DNA of 64,000 bases from NCBI RefSeq assembly GCF_002214585.1, contig NZ_CP014862.1, forward strand, positions 1,860,001 to 1,924,000. Reading direction: 5' to 3'. The stretch is from Thermococcus profundus (GTDB taxonomy: Archaea > Methanobacteriota_B > Thermococci > Thermococcales > Thermococcaceae). The position numbers were made by a program, and so were the translations under genes. This document shows positions 25,547 to 33,865 of this stretch, piece after piece (within the stretch, counting starts at the first letter, position 1; each line of letters opens with the position of its first letter). The notes beneath the pieces were generated by a model. That model worked only from the letters and a program-made list of their open reading frames with translations. It ran no database searches and had not been told where the DNA came from.

Positions 25547-25932
25547 ACGCCATCACCGAGGAGCTCAGACGAAAGGGCCTTCATGTAGCGCTCCAGTACT
25601 TCCCGGTTAACCCTGTAGAAGCGGAGCTTCCCCTCCCTTTTCTCTTCCAGGAGGTCCAGGAGCTTCAGCGTGCGGAGGTGGTGGCTGATGAGGGTCTGAT
25701 CCTGGTTCAGGGCTTTCGCGATGAGGCAGACGCAGAGCCAGCGGTCCCTGAGCATCTTGAGGATACCCATCCTTATCGGGTTGGCTATAACCTTGGAGAA
25801 CTCAACAACGTCCCTCGGGATCTCAACTGGTATTTCCTCATCGAGATCGATCAAATTGCACTTTTCAAGACAGCCCTCCACACTCTTCCTCTGCCTGTCG
25901 GGAAGCTTATCCATGAGCTCTTTGACTTTCAT
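25543..25932 (-). CDS. ArsR family winged-helix regulator
   Basis: 129 residues. The C-terminal two thirds form an ArsR winged helix: VIANPIRMGILKMLRDRWLCVCLIAKALNQDQTLISHHLRTLKLLDLLEEKREGK with the wing following. WLCVCLIAKALN has the ELCVCDL-like cysteine placement of metal-sensing ArsR proteins, and MKVKELMDKLPDRQRKSVEGCLEKCNLIDLDEE adds two more cysteines, so metal or redox sensing is possible. It leads the MazG-like gene, which overlaps its stop. A MazG-like partner is unusual for a metal sensor. Confidence 0.85.
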   Translation of the reverse strand: MKVKELMDKLPDRQRKSVEGCLEKCNLIDLDEEIPVEIPRDVVEFSKVIANPIRMGILKMLRDRWLCVCLIAKALNQDQTLISHHLRTLKLLDLLEEKREGKLRFYRVNREVLERYMKALSSELLGDGV

Positions 25933-25989
25933 AACGACTCACCCAGAATAAAAGCGCATCCCCGCTATTTAAAAATTTTCATTTGAAAC

Positions 25990-26910
25990 TCATATTAAGT
26001 GCTCCCACCCCTTTGGCTCCATGGGCCTGCCGTCAAGGTAGAGGCCACTTCCCTCGGTCACCCTCCCGATCACGGTGAAATCAAAGCTCAGTCCTTTGAT
26101 CTCCCCTGGGGGAATTGTAAAGACCAGCTCGAACTCTTCACCGCTGGCGAGGGCGATATCAACGGGATCCATCCCCACGAGCCGGGCCACCTCAAAAACC
26201 TCTTTCCTGATCGGCAGGCTCGCAGACCTCACCTCAATCCCAACGCCGCTCATCTTAGCTATCAAACCCAGCTCCTTGGAAAGGCCGTCGCTTACGTCTA
26301 TGGCCGCGTTGGCCACACCGCTGAGGAGAACTCCCTCCATGACCCTCGCCTTTGGGGAGAGGAACTTCTCGTAAAGCGACTCCCTTACATCCCCCGGAAC
26401 TTCAAGACCGTGCCTCCACACGAGGTATCCAGCGAGAGCCCGTCCGAGGTCGCCGGTAACGCAGACGAGGTCTCCGGGCTTCGCGCCGGAGCGCGTGAGG
26501 AGTTTTTTCGTCATCCCAAGGGCGATGCCGTCTATTATCAAATCGTCGGCTTCGTTGGTGTCGGCGCTCAGAACTGGAAGGCTATAGAATTCGAGCGCTT
26601 CCCTTATCCCCTTTGCAATTCCCTCCAGATACTCCTCACCCACATCGCGGGGAACGCCGAGGGAGAAGAGAAAGCCAAGGGGCCTGGCTCCCATAGCTGC
26701 CACATCGCTCACGTTCATGGTGACAGATTTAAAGCCGACCTGCTCCGGCGTCATTATATCCGGAACGTCCGTCTTCCTAACGAGCATGTCGTTCGTCGCT
26801 ACGAGCCACTCATCGCCGATCCTCAGCGCTCCGGCATCGTCTCCAAGGGGAAGGTCGCCCTGATTTTTCAGGTGCTTGAGGAAGAGCTCGATTATCTCGG
26901 ATTCCCTCAT
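25990..26910 (-). CDS. thiL: thiamine-monophosphate kinase
   Basis: 306 residues. Phosphorylates thiamine monophosphate to thiamine pyrophosphate. Family marks of the PurM/ThiL superfamily: LPLGDDAGALRIG, VTMNVSDVAAMGARP, VLSADTNEADDL, ISVSDGL-like AAIDVSDGLSKELG and SGEEFELVFTIP. ATG 26910 follows GGGTGAGTGAA; ATG lies one base after the EndoQ stop, so the pair is an operon. The product feeds TPP-dependent enzymes such as the indolepyruvate oxidoreductase encoded elsewhere in this window. Confidence 0.93.
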   Translation of the reverse strand: MRESEIIELFLKHLKNQGDLPLGDDAGALRIGDEWLVATNDMLVRKTDVPDIMTPEQVGFKSVTMNVSDVAAMGARPLGFLFSLGVPRDVGEEYLEGIAKGIREALEFYSLPVLSADTNEADDLIIDGIALGMTKKLLTRSGAKPGDLVCVTGDLGRALAGYLVWRHGLEVPGDVRESLYEKFLSPKARVMEGVLLSGVANAAIDVSDGLSKELGLIAKMSGVGIEVRSASLPIRKEVFEVARLVGMDPVDIALASGEEFELVFTIPPGEIKGLSFDFTVIGRVTEGSGLYLDGRPMEPKGWEHLI

Positions 26911-26911
26911 T

Positions 26912-28177
26912 TCACTCACCCGCCTTAAGGAACCTCATCAAACTCGTCTGCTTCGGCTTGTAGTCCTCGTTCTCCACCTTGACTTCGATGCTCTCAAGCT
27001 CTTCAATCTTAGCCGTTCTTATCTCCTCCGGGAGCCTAATCTCGCCGTACTTACCTCCTCCGCCGGGGATGACGATGAGCTTGCCCTCTCTGTATGCCCA
27101 CACCGCCTTCGCCACATCCTCGTGAATCTCGGCAAGAGCCTCCAGGGGCGCATCAACCAGAACCCTTATTTCGCTCCCGAACTCCCTCAAAAAGCGCTCC
27201 CAGATTATTCTAACGGACTTGGTTTCCACTCCCTTCCCAATGACCATCCCTATTATCTCCGCGAGCGGGGCGAGGTGGAGGTAGGGCGGCCTCTCCTTCG
27301 GCCTCTCCTCGGTATCGGCGAGCTCAAGGATCCTGTCCTTCACGCCCTTCTTTATCCTCCCGCCGCACTTCGGGCACTTCCATTTGAAGGCCCTTGCCTC
27401 CCCCAGCGTGTACTTCGTGTAGCAGCGGGAGCAAGCTGTCAGGTGGTACTTCCCGAGCCTCGGATCTAAACCGGCGTTGAGGACTATTCTCCTCCCGCCG
27501 CGCTTCAGAATGGCCTTCCGCACCTCCTCGAAGGTGGCATCCTCGACCTCAAAGCGGTTGAACTCCCTACCAAGGCGGTGGGGCATTGGAGAGTGTGCGT
27601 CGCTGTTGCTCAGGTAGGTTAGTTTGTGGTGGGCCTTGATTTTATCCGCCATCCCGCTGTCAGCCGAGAGGCCCAGCTCGAGGAACTGGATTTTCGCCCC
27701 ATCGTAGGCCTCTTTCAAAGAGTCGTACTCCTTGTAGAGGCTAGTCCAGGGGGTAAAAGCGTGGGCGGGACCGATTAAAACGTCGAGCTCGTTGGCCAAA
27801 TCTGCAATCTCTGCCGCCGAAAGGCTGAGGTGGGGTCTTCCCTCGGTTTCAATATCCGCAGAATACGGCCTCAATCTCTCCCTCATCCCGCGGACCGCTT
27901 CTATACCCGGAAAGATGAGAACGTGGTGAACCCTTCTGCTGTCCTCGACCTCCGTCGTGAGCAGAAACCTAACGCCGCTCCTCTCGTAGGTGCCTTCATC
28001 AACCTTTCCAGCGTGTTTGAGAAGTTCCTCTTCCCATTTGGGGTTGAGTATGTCGCCCGTTCCGACTATGCCCAGCCCCTTGAAGCGCGCGTTCTCCGCA
28101 AGATTCGGTATCGTCATTGCCTTCGAGACGGCCTTTGAGTAGCGCGAGTGTATGTGGAGATCGGCATCAACCTGCAT
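26912..28177 (-). CDS. endoQ: endonuclease Q (deaminated-base endonuclease)
   Basis: 421 residues. PHP-type metal centre: DLHIH (Asp6, His8, His10), GPAHAFTPW and SNSDAHS (Asp193, His195). A zinc knuckle has Cys249, Cys252, Cys268 and Cys271. The end of the protein carries a PCNA-interacting motif, QTSLMRFL at about 410-417. EndoQ of Pyrococcus and Thermococcus nicks DNA 5' to deaminated bases (hypoxanthine, uracil, xanthine) and is stimulated by PCNA; these features match. It starts at ATG 28177, 9 bases after the ClC gene, and precedes thiL by one base. Confidence 0.92.
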   Translation of the reverse strand: MQVDADLHIHSRYSKAVSKAMTIPNLAENARFKGLGIVGTGDILNPKWEEELLKHAGKVDEGTYERSGVRFLLTTEVEDSRRVHHVLIFPGIEAVRGMRERLRPYSADIETEGRPHLSLSAAEIADLANELDVLIGPAHAFTPWTSLYKEYDSLKEAYDGAKIQFLELGLSADSGMADKIKAHHKLTYLSNSDAHSPMPHRLGREFNRFEVEDATFEEVRKAILKRGGRRIVLNAGLDPRLGKYHLTACSRCYTKYTLGEARAFKWKCPKCGGRIKKGVKDRILELADTEERPKERPPYLHLAPLAEIIGMVIGKGVETKSVRIIWERFLREFGSEIRVLVDAPLEALAEIHEDVAKAVWAYREGKLIVIPGGGGKYGEIRLPEEIRTAKIEELESIEVKVENEDYKPKQTSLMRFLKAGE

Positions 28178-28186
28178 GGAACCACC

Positions 28187-29908
28187 TCATTCTATGTACA
28201 TTCCCTCAAGGCCCCGGTAGTAGGCGCGGTATATGTCCCTTTTGGTCACCACACCGATGAGCCTCCGGTTTGCGGGGCTCTCCACCACCGGGAGAAGGTT
28301 CTGGTCGTAGGCCATGAGCTTTTCAAACGCGAGTTCGGCTGTCTCAGTTGGATAAGTGATGCCGTATGCCCTTCTCAAGAAACGGCGCACGTTCATTCGC
28401 TTCAGCGAGCCGGGCTTCTTGAGTATGTCCTTGATCCCGATTATTCCTATGACCTCCATGTCATCGTTGACCACGGGGAAGCAGTCATGACCAGTTTCTC
28501 CTATGAGGTGCTCAACCTCGAAGAGCGTCATGCTCTCCCGTACATAAACGACTTCTCGGGTCATTATCTCTGCAACGGAGATCGTCTCCAGTATAACGGG
28601 CTTTCCGGTTTTAACACGGTACCCCTTCCTGATGAGCTTAAGGGTGTAGATGGACTCACCACGAAGGAAGAACCTAGCTGTGAGAAAGCCCATTGTAGCA
28701 GAGGTCATAACCGCAGGGAGAACGGCATAGCTCCTGGTCAGTTCAGTAACCATGAGGATCTGCGTTATCGGGGCTTGGGTCATGCCGCTGAAGAACGCCG
28801 CCATGCCCGCGAGGGCGTAGACTGTGGGATTTGCCTGGAGAAAGGGGAAGGCAAGCTTAACTATCTCTCCAAATGCGGCACCGAACATGGTTCCTATGTA
28901 AAGGCTCGGAGCGAAAACTCCACCGCTCTGACCCGAACCCACGGTAAGGGCCGTGGTCAGCATCTTCACCGCGGCCAAGGTCAGGAGGATGCCAACTGCA
29001 AGTTCTCCGTAAAAGGCCATTTTCATACCCTCGTAGCCGATTCCGAATATTCCGTAAGCTGGAAAGAACATTCCGAGCACTCCAACGCCAAAGCCACCCA
29101 GGACAGGTTTTAAAGCCTCCGGCAGTTTGGATTCCGAGAACCTGTCCACCACCCAATAGAGAAACCGGGCGTAGAAAGCTGCAAGAACACCCAAAAAAAG
29201 CCCCAAGAGGAAGAAAAACGGCAGCTCTGGAAGGGTATGCCCGATTCCACCGGGTATATCTATCTCCACGGCCCTTTTTAGAACGGCGAGAGTGACCGCG
29301 TTGCCCGTCACAGAGGCGATGAATATCGGAACCAGGTTTATTGAAAAGGCCCCCATATAAACGACCTCAAGGGCGAACATTGCGCCTGCCAAGGGGGTGT
29401 TGAACGTTCCCGCTATTCCCGCCGCCAGGCCGCAGGTGACCAGGAGCTTCTTCATGTCCCTCGAGAGGTTGAACCACCGGGCAAGCATCGAGGTGAGTGA
29501 AGCACCTATGAATCCTATCGGCCCTTCACGCCCCACACTGCCCCCGGAGCCTATGGTTATCGCCGTTGCGATTATTTTTATGGCAGCGAAGCTCCCCGGG
29601 ATGTTGCCTCCCTTAAAGATAACGGCTTCAATAACCTCCGGGATCCCGTTCCCCTTTATATCCGGGTATTTAGCTACAAAGATGGAGACGATAAGCGCAC
29701 CAAGAGTCGGGAGAAAAACGTACCCAAAGTTGAGGCCTCCTGCCCTGTAGGCAAATACCCGAAGAATCCTCCCGAAGAAAAGATCGTGAACGAACGATAT
29801 CATGACCCTGAAAACCACGGCCCCCAATCCACCCACTAGGCCCGCGAAGATGGAGAACCCTATTACCACACCCCACCTCTTGATGTAGTTTCCGTTTTCC
29901 AGTTCCAT
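28187..29908 (-). CDS. ClC family chloride channel/transporter with CBS domains
   Basis: 573 residues. About ten to twelve membrane helices with the ClC selectivity motifs GNGIPE (86-91), GREGP (126-130, gating Glu128) and GSGQSGGVFAPSL. Two CBS domains occupy the last 130 residues (SVAEIMTREVVYVRESMT and RRAYGITYPTETAELAF); these bind adenine nucleotides in relatives. Whether it is a channel or an H+/Cl- exchanger cannot be settled from this. GAGGTC precedes ATG 29908. The EndoQ gene follows 9 bases after its stop. Confidence 0.92.
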   Translation of the reverse strand: MELENGNYIKRWGVVIGFSIFAGLVGGLGAVVFRVMISFVHDLFFGRILRVFAYRAGGLNFGYVFLPTLGALIVSIFVAKYPDIKGNGIPEVIEAVIFKGGNIPGSFAAIKIIATAITIGSGGSVGREGPIGFIGASLTSMLARWFNLSRDMKKLLVTCGLAAGIAGTFNTPLAGAMFALEVVYMGAFSINLVPIFIASVTGNAVTLAVLKRAVEIDIPGGIGHTLPELPFFFLLGLFLGVLAAFYARFLYWVVDRFSESKLPEALKPVLGGFGVGVLGMFFPAYGIFGIGYEGMKMAFYGELAVGILLTLAAVKMLTTALTVGSGQSGGVFAPSLYIGTMFGAAFGEIVKLAFPFLQANPTVYALAGMAAFFSGMTQAPITQILMVTELTRSYAVLPAVMTSATMGFLTARFFLRGESIYTLKLIRKGYRVKTGKPVILETISVAEIMTREVVYVRESMTLFEVEHLIGETGHDCFPVVNDDMEVIGIIGIKDILKKPGSLKRMNVRRFLRRAYGITYPTETAELAFEKLMAYDQNLLPVVESPANRRLIGVVTKRDIYRAYYRGLEGMYIE

Positions 29909-29937
29909 CGAATAGAGTTTGACCTCGGGGATAATAA

Positions 29938-29953
29938 AGCTTAAGCTTTTATA
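29938..29953. promoter_or_regulatory. divergent TATA region between the ClC gene and the gene at 29984
   Basis: AGCTTAAGCTTTTATAGG contains a TATA element for each direction (TTTATAG on plus; TATAAAAGC on minus). The region AAGCTTAAGCTT is itself palindromic. Distances to the starts are about 32 bases (plus) and 35 (minus). Confidence 0.5.
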
Positions 29954-29983
29954 GGCCCTCCCCGAATTCCCTCCGGTGAAAAC

Positions 29984-30454
29984 ATGAAGGTTGAAGGATT
30001 CGTTGCAAAACTCAGGGAAGCCGAGACTATAGGCGAGCTCTTCAGGATACTGGCCGAGAACGGGGCCCCTCTAGCCGAGCTGGACGGGAGCAGGTTCCTT
30101 ATCGTCGTCGAGGGCGACTTCGAGGGGAGGAAGTTCTGGACCGAGATAAACGGCGAGAGGGCCAACCAGGCACTTGGGGATGCGATGCTGAACTCATCGA
30201 GCTTCCCCTTCAAGTGCAAGAGGCCCTACACCGGGGGAAACGTCATATTTGTGAGCTTCGACGACATAGAGGTGGAGAAGTTTCTAGTTGCGTACCGCGA
30301 CCCCGACTACGGGATGTTCTACATCGTCGAGAAAGGGGAGGCAAAGGAGATAACCGGTGAAGAGTACGAGAAGCTGAAAGGGGAGATGCCAGAGTTCCAG
30401 ATAAAGGGAATGAGTGAGGAGCAGATGGACATGATGGGGGCGTTCTTCGGCTGA
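29984..30454 (+). CDS. uncharacterised protein, 156 residues
   Basis: No family recognised with confidence. It begins MKVEGFVAKLREAETIGELFRIL; the centre, FLIVVEGDFEGRKFWTEINGER, and a phenylalanine-rich strand near NVIFVSFDDIE suggest an alpha/beta domain. The C-terminal tail is acidic and methionine-rich (MSEEQMDMMGAFFG). No membrane segment. Start ATG 29984 follows CCGGTGAAAAC. It is a single gene convergent with the agmatinase-family gene, 5 bases apart. Confidence 0.7.
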   Translation: MKVEGFVAKLREAETIGELFRILAENGAPLAELDGSRFLIVVEGDFEGRKFWTEINGERANQALGDAMLNSSSFPFKCKRPYTGGNVIFVSFDDIEVEKFLVAYRDPDYGMFYIVEKGEAKEITGEEYEKLKGEMPEFQIKGMSEEQMDMMGAFFG

Positions 30455-30459
30455 CGCCC

Positions 30460-31323
30460 TCACGTCCTTCTCCCCACTGCCCCCATGAAGTAGAAGAGCA
30501 GCTTCGCAGCAGTCAGCGCCGTTGGATCGCCCAGGTTCTCACCGGCAACCTCCATTATGTCGAAGCCGGCTATCCTCTTGTTCTCAACGAGCCACTCTAT
30601 CGCCTCAATGACGTCCCAGAACCTCAAGCCACCCGCTTCCGGTGTTCCAGTCGAAGGCACGAGCGGGAGATCGAAGGCATCTATGTCGACCGAGAGGTAA
30701 ACCGGCTCTGGAAGGGGCTTCACCAGGTCAACGAACGCGTCGAAGTCGTAGTCCCTCGCGTGAACCCACATGATTCCATTTTCCTCCGCGTACTCCACTT
30801 CATCCTTCGTGCCGCTCCTTATTCCGAACATGGCCTCCTTAACCCCAAGCTCGCTTATCCTCCTCGCAACGCAGGCGTGGTTGTAGGAGTTGTCCTCGTA
30901 GGAATCGCGGAGGTCGAGGTGGGCGTCGAAGACGACGTAGCTTGCCGGCTTCAGCGCTTCAACGGCTCCGAGGGTCTGCGAGTGCTCGCCGCCGAGGAGA
31001 ACTGGAATGGCATCCGGATTTGCCCTCTTAAGCTCCTCAATGGTCTCTCTAACCCTGTCCGCCGTCTTCCTCGGATCCCCAGCGACGACCGCGACATCGC
31101 CTATATCAGCTATCGGGAGCTCCGCTATGTCAATGCCGTAGTCGAGGATATAGCTCTCAAGGTTCAGCGTCGCGTGCCTTATGAGAGTTGGACCGAAGCG
31201 CGCGCCGGGCTTGAAGCTGGTCGTTCCGTCGAAGGGAACGCCCGTGATGACGAACCTAGCATTCTCCGGCTCAGTAAGCGGGAACTCAAGTTTGAGAGTA
31301 TCGTACGTGTAGAGGAACTCCAT
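30460..31323 (-). CDS. speB: agmatinase/aminopropylagmatine ureohydrolase family enzyme
   Basis: 287 residues. Ureohydrolase fold with the manganese motifs GGEHSQTLG, VVFDAHLDLRDSY and SVDIDAFDLPLVPSTGTPE. It releases urea in polyamine synthesis; the Thermococcus relative uses N1-aminopropylagmatine to make spermidine as well as agmatine. ATG 31323 follows GGGTGAGAAC; the frame extends to 31461 without support. Divergent from the gene at 31403 with 79 bases between. Confidence 0.92.
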   Translation of the reverse strand: MEFLYTYDTLKLEFPLTEPENARFVITGVPFDGTTSFKPGARFGPTLIRHATLNLESYILDYGIDIAELPIADIGDVAVVAGDPRKTADRVRETIEELKRANPDAIPVLLGGEHSQTLGAVEALKPASYVVFDAHLDLRDSYEDNSYNHACVARRISELGVKEAMFGIRSGTKDEVEYAEENGIMWVHARDYDFDAFVDLVKPLPEPVYLSVDIDAFDLPLVPSTGTPEAGGLRFWDVIEAIEWLVENKRIAGFDIMEVAGENLGDPTALTAAKLLFYFMGAVGRRT

Positions 31324-31402
31324 GTTCTCACCCGGCCCCAGAAGAGACAACGGGTAAAAAAGGTTTTTGTAGTTGAAGAGCGTAGGTTTTACGGTGACCA
31401 AC

Positions 31403-32005
31403 GTGACGAAGGAACAGGTTCTCGAGTGGCTGAGGAACGGGAGTGAGGGGGCGGAGGACATAGTTGACCTCCCTTGGAACGTTAAGGAGGAAGGAGAAAA
31501 CCACTACGTAGCCGAGCACCCAAAGATACCGTTTCTCCTGAACGTTCTCTTCCTGGACGGCTTCGTTAGACTAGCGGTTCCCTCCGGCGTGGAGACGATA
31601 GCCATGAGACTCGAGGACAAGGTGAAAGTTTATCACACACTCCTGGTTCTGAACGAGCGCATGAACCTCCTGAAGTTCACCCTCAGCGGGATGAACGACG
31701 AGATAACCCTCCGCGTTGATCTCGATGAGAAAACCCTTGGAAAGGAGGAGTTCAACGATGCATTAACCGCTCTCCTCGTCGGAATGAACGTCCTCATGGA
31801 GTCCCTAGGTTTGACCCAGGAGTTCCAAGAGATGATATTCGAGAGGCTGGCCCTGATGGTCATTGAGAGGATGCAGAACGGCGCCAGCGAGAGGGAGATA
31901 GTCGAGTTCCTCACGAAGAAGGTGGGGATGGAGAAGAAAGAGGCCGAGGCCCTTCTATCGGAGCTCAAAAAGGCCGTCAAGGAGGACGAGAGGGGGTACA
32001 TCTGA
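31403..32005 (+). CDS. uncharacterised 200-residue protein
   Basis: No family recognised with confidence. It starts at GTG 31403 after GGTGACC (GTG 31394 and TTG 31373 are alternatives). The first half is a mixed alpha/beta unit (YVAEHPKIPFLLNVLFLDGF, AVPSGVETIAMRL, VKVYHTLLVLNERMNLLKFTLSGMNDEITLRV), like type III secretion chaperone/YbjN-style folds. The second half is helical, ending in a charged coil (EREIVEFLTKKVGMEKKEAEALLSEL). No membrane segment. Convergent with the McrB-like gene, 39 bases apart. Confidence 0.7.
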   Translation: MTKEQVLEWLRNGSEGAEDIVDLPWNVKEEGENHYVAEHPKIPFLLNVLFLDGFVRLAVPSGVETIAMRLEDKVKVYHTLLVLNERMNLLKFTLSGMNDEITLRVDLDEKTLGKEEFNDALTALLVGMNVLMESLGLTQEFQEMIFERLALMVIERMQNGASEREIVEFLTKKVGMEKKEAEALLSELKKAVKEDERGYI

Positions 32006-32011
32006 GGCAAC

Positions 32012-32025
32012 TTACCGGGGGGTAA
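32012..32025. terminator. short inverted repeat between convergent genes
   Basis: TTACC-GGGG-GGTAA, followed by TTTGTAAG, lies midway between the stop at 32005 (plus) and the stop at 32045 (minus). A weak stem of five base pairs; called a possible bidirectional end signal from position only. Confidence 0.25.
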
Positions 32026-32044
32026 TTTGTAAGAAAATGAAATG

Positions 32045-33865
32045 TCAACTGAAGCTTGCAAAGCCTATCTCGTAGAGTTGGCGGAGCATGTGAAGGACTT
32101 TCTTGGCTGTGTGCTTAAAGCGGAAGTTGTTCTTTTGGACTTGCCAGTTCTTTAATATTTCAACAATCTCAGCCCTACCAAGGTTGTCAATGCTGATCTC
32201 CAAGCTTTCCCCACTGCAGAACTTCAAGACTTCTTTTAACGGCTTCTCAAGCTTCTTTCTGTTGCCGTGGAACTTGGGAAGGACTTTCATAAGCAGTGCC
32301 AAGTCAAAGATTTCATCATGGCTCTCGAACTTCACAATGCCCTTTCCTTCACTTTCCTTTGCGTTTTTGAAGAACAGGGCGATTTCATCAACAACCCTGT
32401 AGCCAAAGTGCAGGTCGTAGGGTTCAAGGGCCCTGTTAAGGTCTTGGAGGATTTGCCAGTACTCTTTTGTTTTGAGCTCATTAACCACCTCGTTTATCTC
32501 TTTCTTCCTGTTAGCAAGAAACTTTCCGTTGGAGCCCCTCAGATCACACAGCAATGAATCCCTCAAGCCTTCAAAGTTTTCTGATGAGTTTCCACCGGCA
32601 GGTGGATAGTTCCCAAGGTCAACATCGTGGAACTCCACCACAAAGGCCCTGTCAAGGACTTTTGGGCTGAAGGCGTAAGTTGTCTCGTCCATATTGACGG
32701 TTCCGATTATGTAAAGGTTCGGTGGGAGTTTAAACTCCTTTGGAATCCCCTGCTTTTTAGCAATCTCATCATTATCATGGAGCCTGAGCGGTTCCTTACT
32801 AAAGCCATTTTCATCTCTCCCACTCTCAAGGACGCTGAGGAAGTCTGCGAAGTAGTACTCAACGTGGGCCAGGTTCATCTCGTCAAGGAGGAGGAAGTAG
32901 AGCTTTGCATTGGCGCGGTTATTCTGGTAGTCCTCCACAGCCCTTAGAAGAAAGCCGAGGAGTTTGGTTCTATGATACTCATCCGTTAGTGGGTTATAAT
33001 ACCCTAAGAGTGCTTTAGAATCACGCCAGTCCGGGCGAATGGGGAGGAAAAGGAAGTTTTCTTTTGAAGGATCAAGTAACTCGGCCAGCTCTTGGGTTAT
33101 CTTAGTCTTGCCTGTTCCAGTTAAGCCAGAGAGTATTACGAAGCCCTTAGTTTTCAAAGCAACATAAAACTGGGAGACAAGGTGCTTCGGGTAGAGGAAA
33201 CCTTTAGAGAGAAGATATTTCCAAAGCAGGTTCACTTTCTCATCCCCTAGAGTACTTATAGATAACTTATCCATAATTATGTGAACTTCAGACAACAGCT
33301 GATCTCTAATAGTGAGGAGTTTTTGCTGGTTTTCTTCACTAAATTTGGAGATCGGTATTTTCGAAAGACTCCCTCGCGGGGGTATCAACTGCCCTGCATC
33401 GAATAGTTCCCCAACTTCTTTGGCCAACCTTTCGTCCATATATTCCCTGAGTTTTACAAAGAACACATTGGGAAACTTGTCAGGCTCATTCCAAGTAACA
33501 TCAGTGTGGTTTCTTAAATACCCCCTCAATCTTTCATCATTATAAGTGCGGCTTGTTATTCCAATAAACATTGCGGGTTCATATCTTCCTCTCTGGTATC
33601 CAATCAGTATTATCATGTCGCCAAAATCCGGAAGGCCATATCTTTCATATGACTGTCCCTTGCCCCAGAATCGCACTTTCTTTCTGCCATTGTCTCTAGT
33701 TACAAAGTCTGAGTATTCCTCTTCCCCAAGAACTTCCTTCAAAATAACCTCTAATTTCTCGTTAATCTCGACCCCATTTTTTATCGTTCTCTCAAAATTT
33801 TCCTTCATATCCTCGTTGCCTAAGTTTATTCGTTCAACCCACACATATTCAATGTCGCTTATCAT
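32045..33865 (-). CDS. McrB-like AAA+ GTPase subunit of a type IV restriction system
   Basis: 606 residues. The C-terminal AAA+ module has Walker A GLTGTGKT (247-254), Walker B LLLDEMN (326-332) and the McrB signature GTVNMDETT (388-396). The N-terminal 185 residues are a separate domain with aromatic strands (YVWVERIN, FGDMIILIGYQRGRYEPAMFIGITSRTYND) of PUA/EVE/YTH look, unlike the E. coli McrB DNA-binding domain. In T. gammatolerans McrB the corresponding domain is YTH-like and binds 6-methyladenine; homology is inferred. It forms hexamers and pairs with the nuclease encoded just upstream (ATGA overlap at 33862). A/T-richer than its surroundings. Confidence 0.88.
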   Translation of the reverse strand: MISDIEYVWVERINLGNEDMKENFERTIKNGVEINEKLEVILKEVLGEEEYSDFVTRDNGRKKVRFWGKGQSYERYGLPDFGDMIILIGYQRGRYEPAMFIGITSRTYNDERLRGYLRNHTDVTWNEPDKFPNVFFVKLREYMDERLAKEVGELFDAGQLIPPRGSLSKIPISKFSEENQQKLLTIRDQLLSEVHIIMDKLSISTLGDEKVNLLWKYLLSKGFLYPKHLVSQFYVALKTKGFVILSGLTGTGKTKITQELAELLDPSKENFLFLPIRPDWRDSKALLGYYNPLTDEYHRTKLLGFLLRAVEDYQNNRANAKLYFLLLDEMNLAHVEYYFADFLSVLESGRDENGFSKEPLRLHDNDEIAKKQGIPKEFKLPPNLYIIGTVNMDETTYAFSPKVLDRAFVVEFHDVDLGNYPPAGGNSSENFEGLRDSLLCDLRGSNGKFLANRKKEINEVVNELKTKEYWQILQDLNRALEPYDLHFGYRVVDEIALFFKNAKESEGKGIVKFESHDEIFDLALLMKVLPKFHGNRKKLEKPLKEVLKFCSGESLEISIDNLGRAEIVEILKNWQVQKNNFRFKHTAKKVLHMLRQLYEIGFASFS

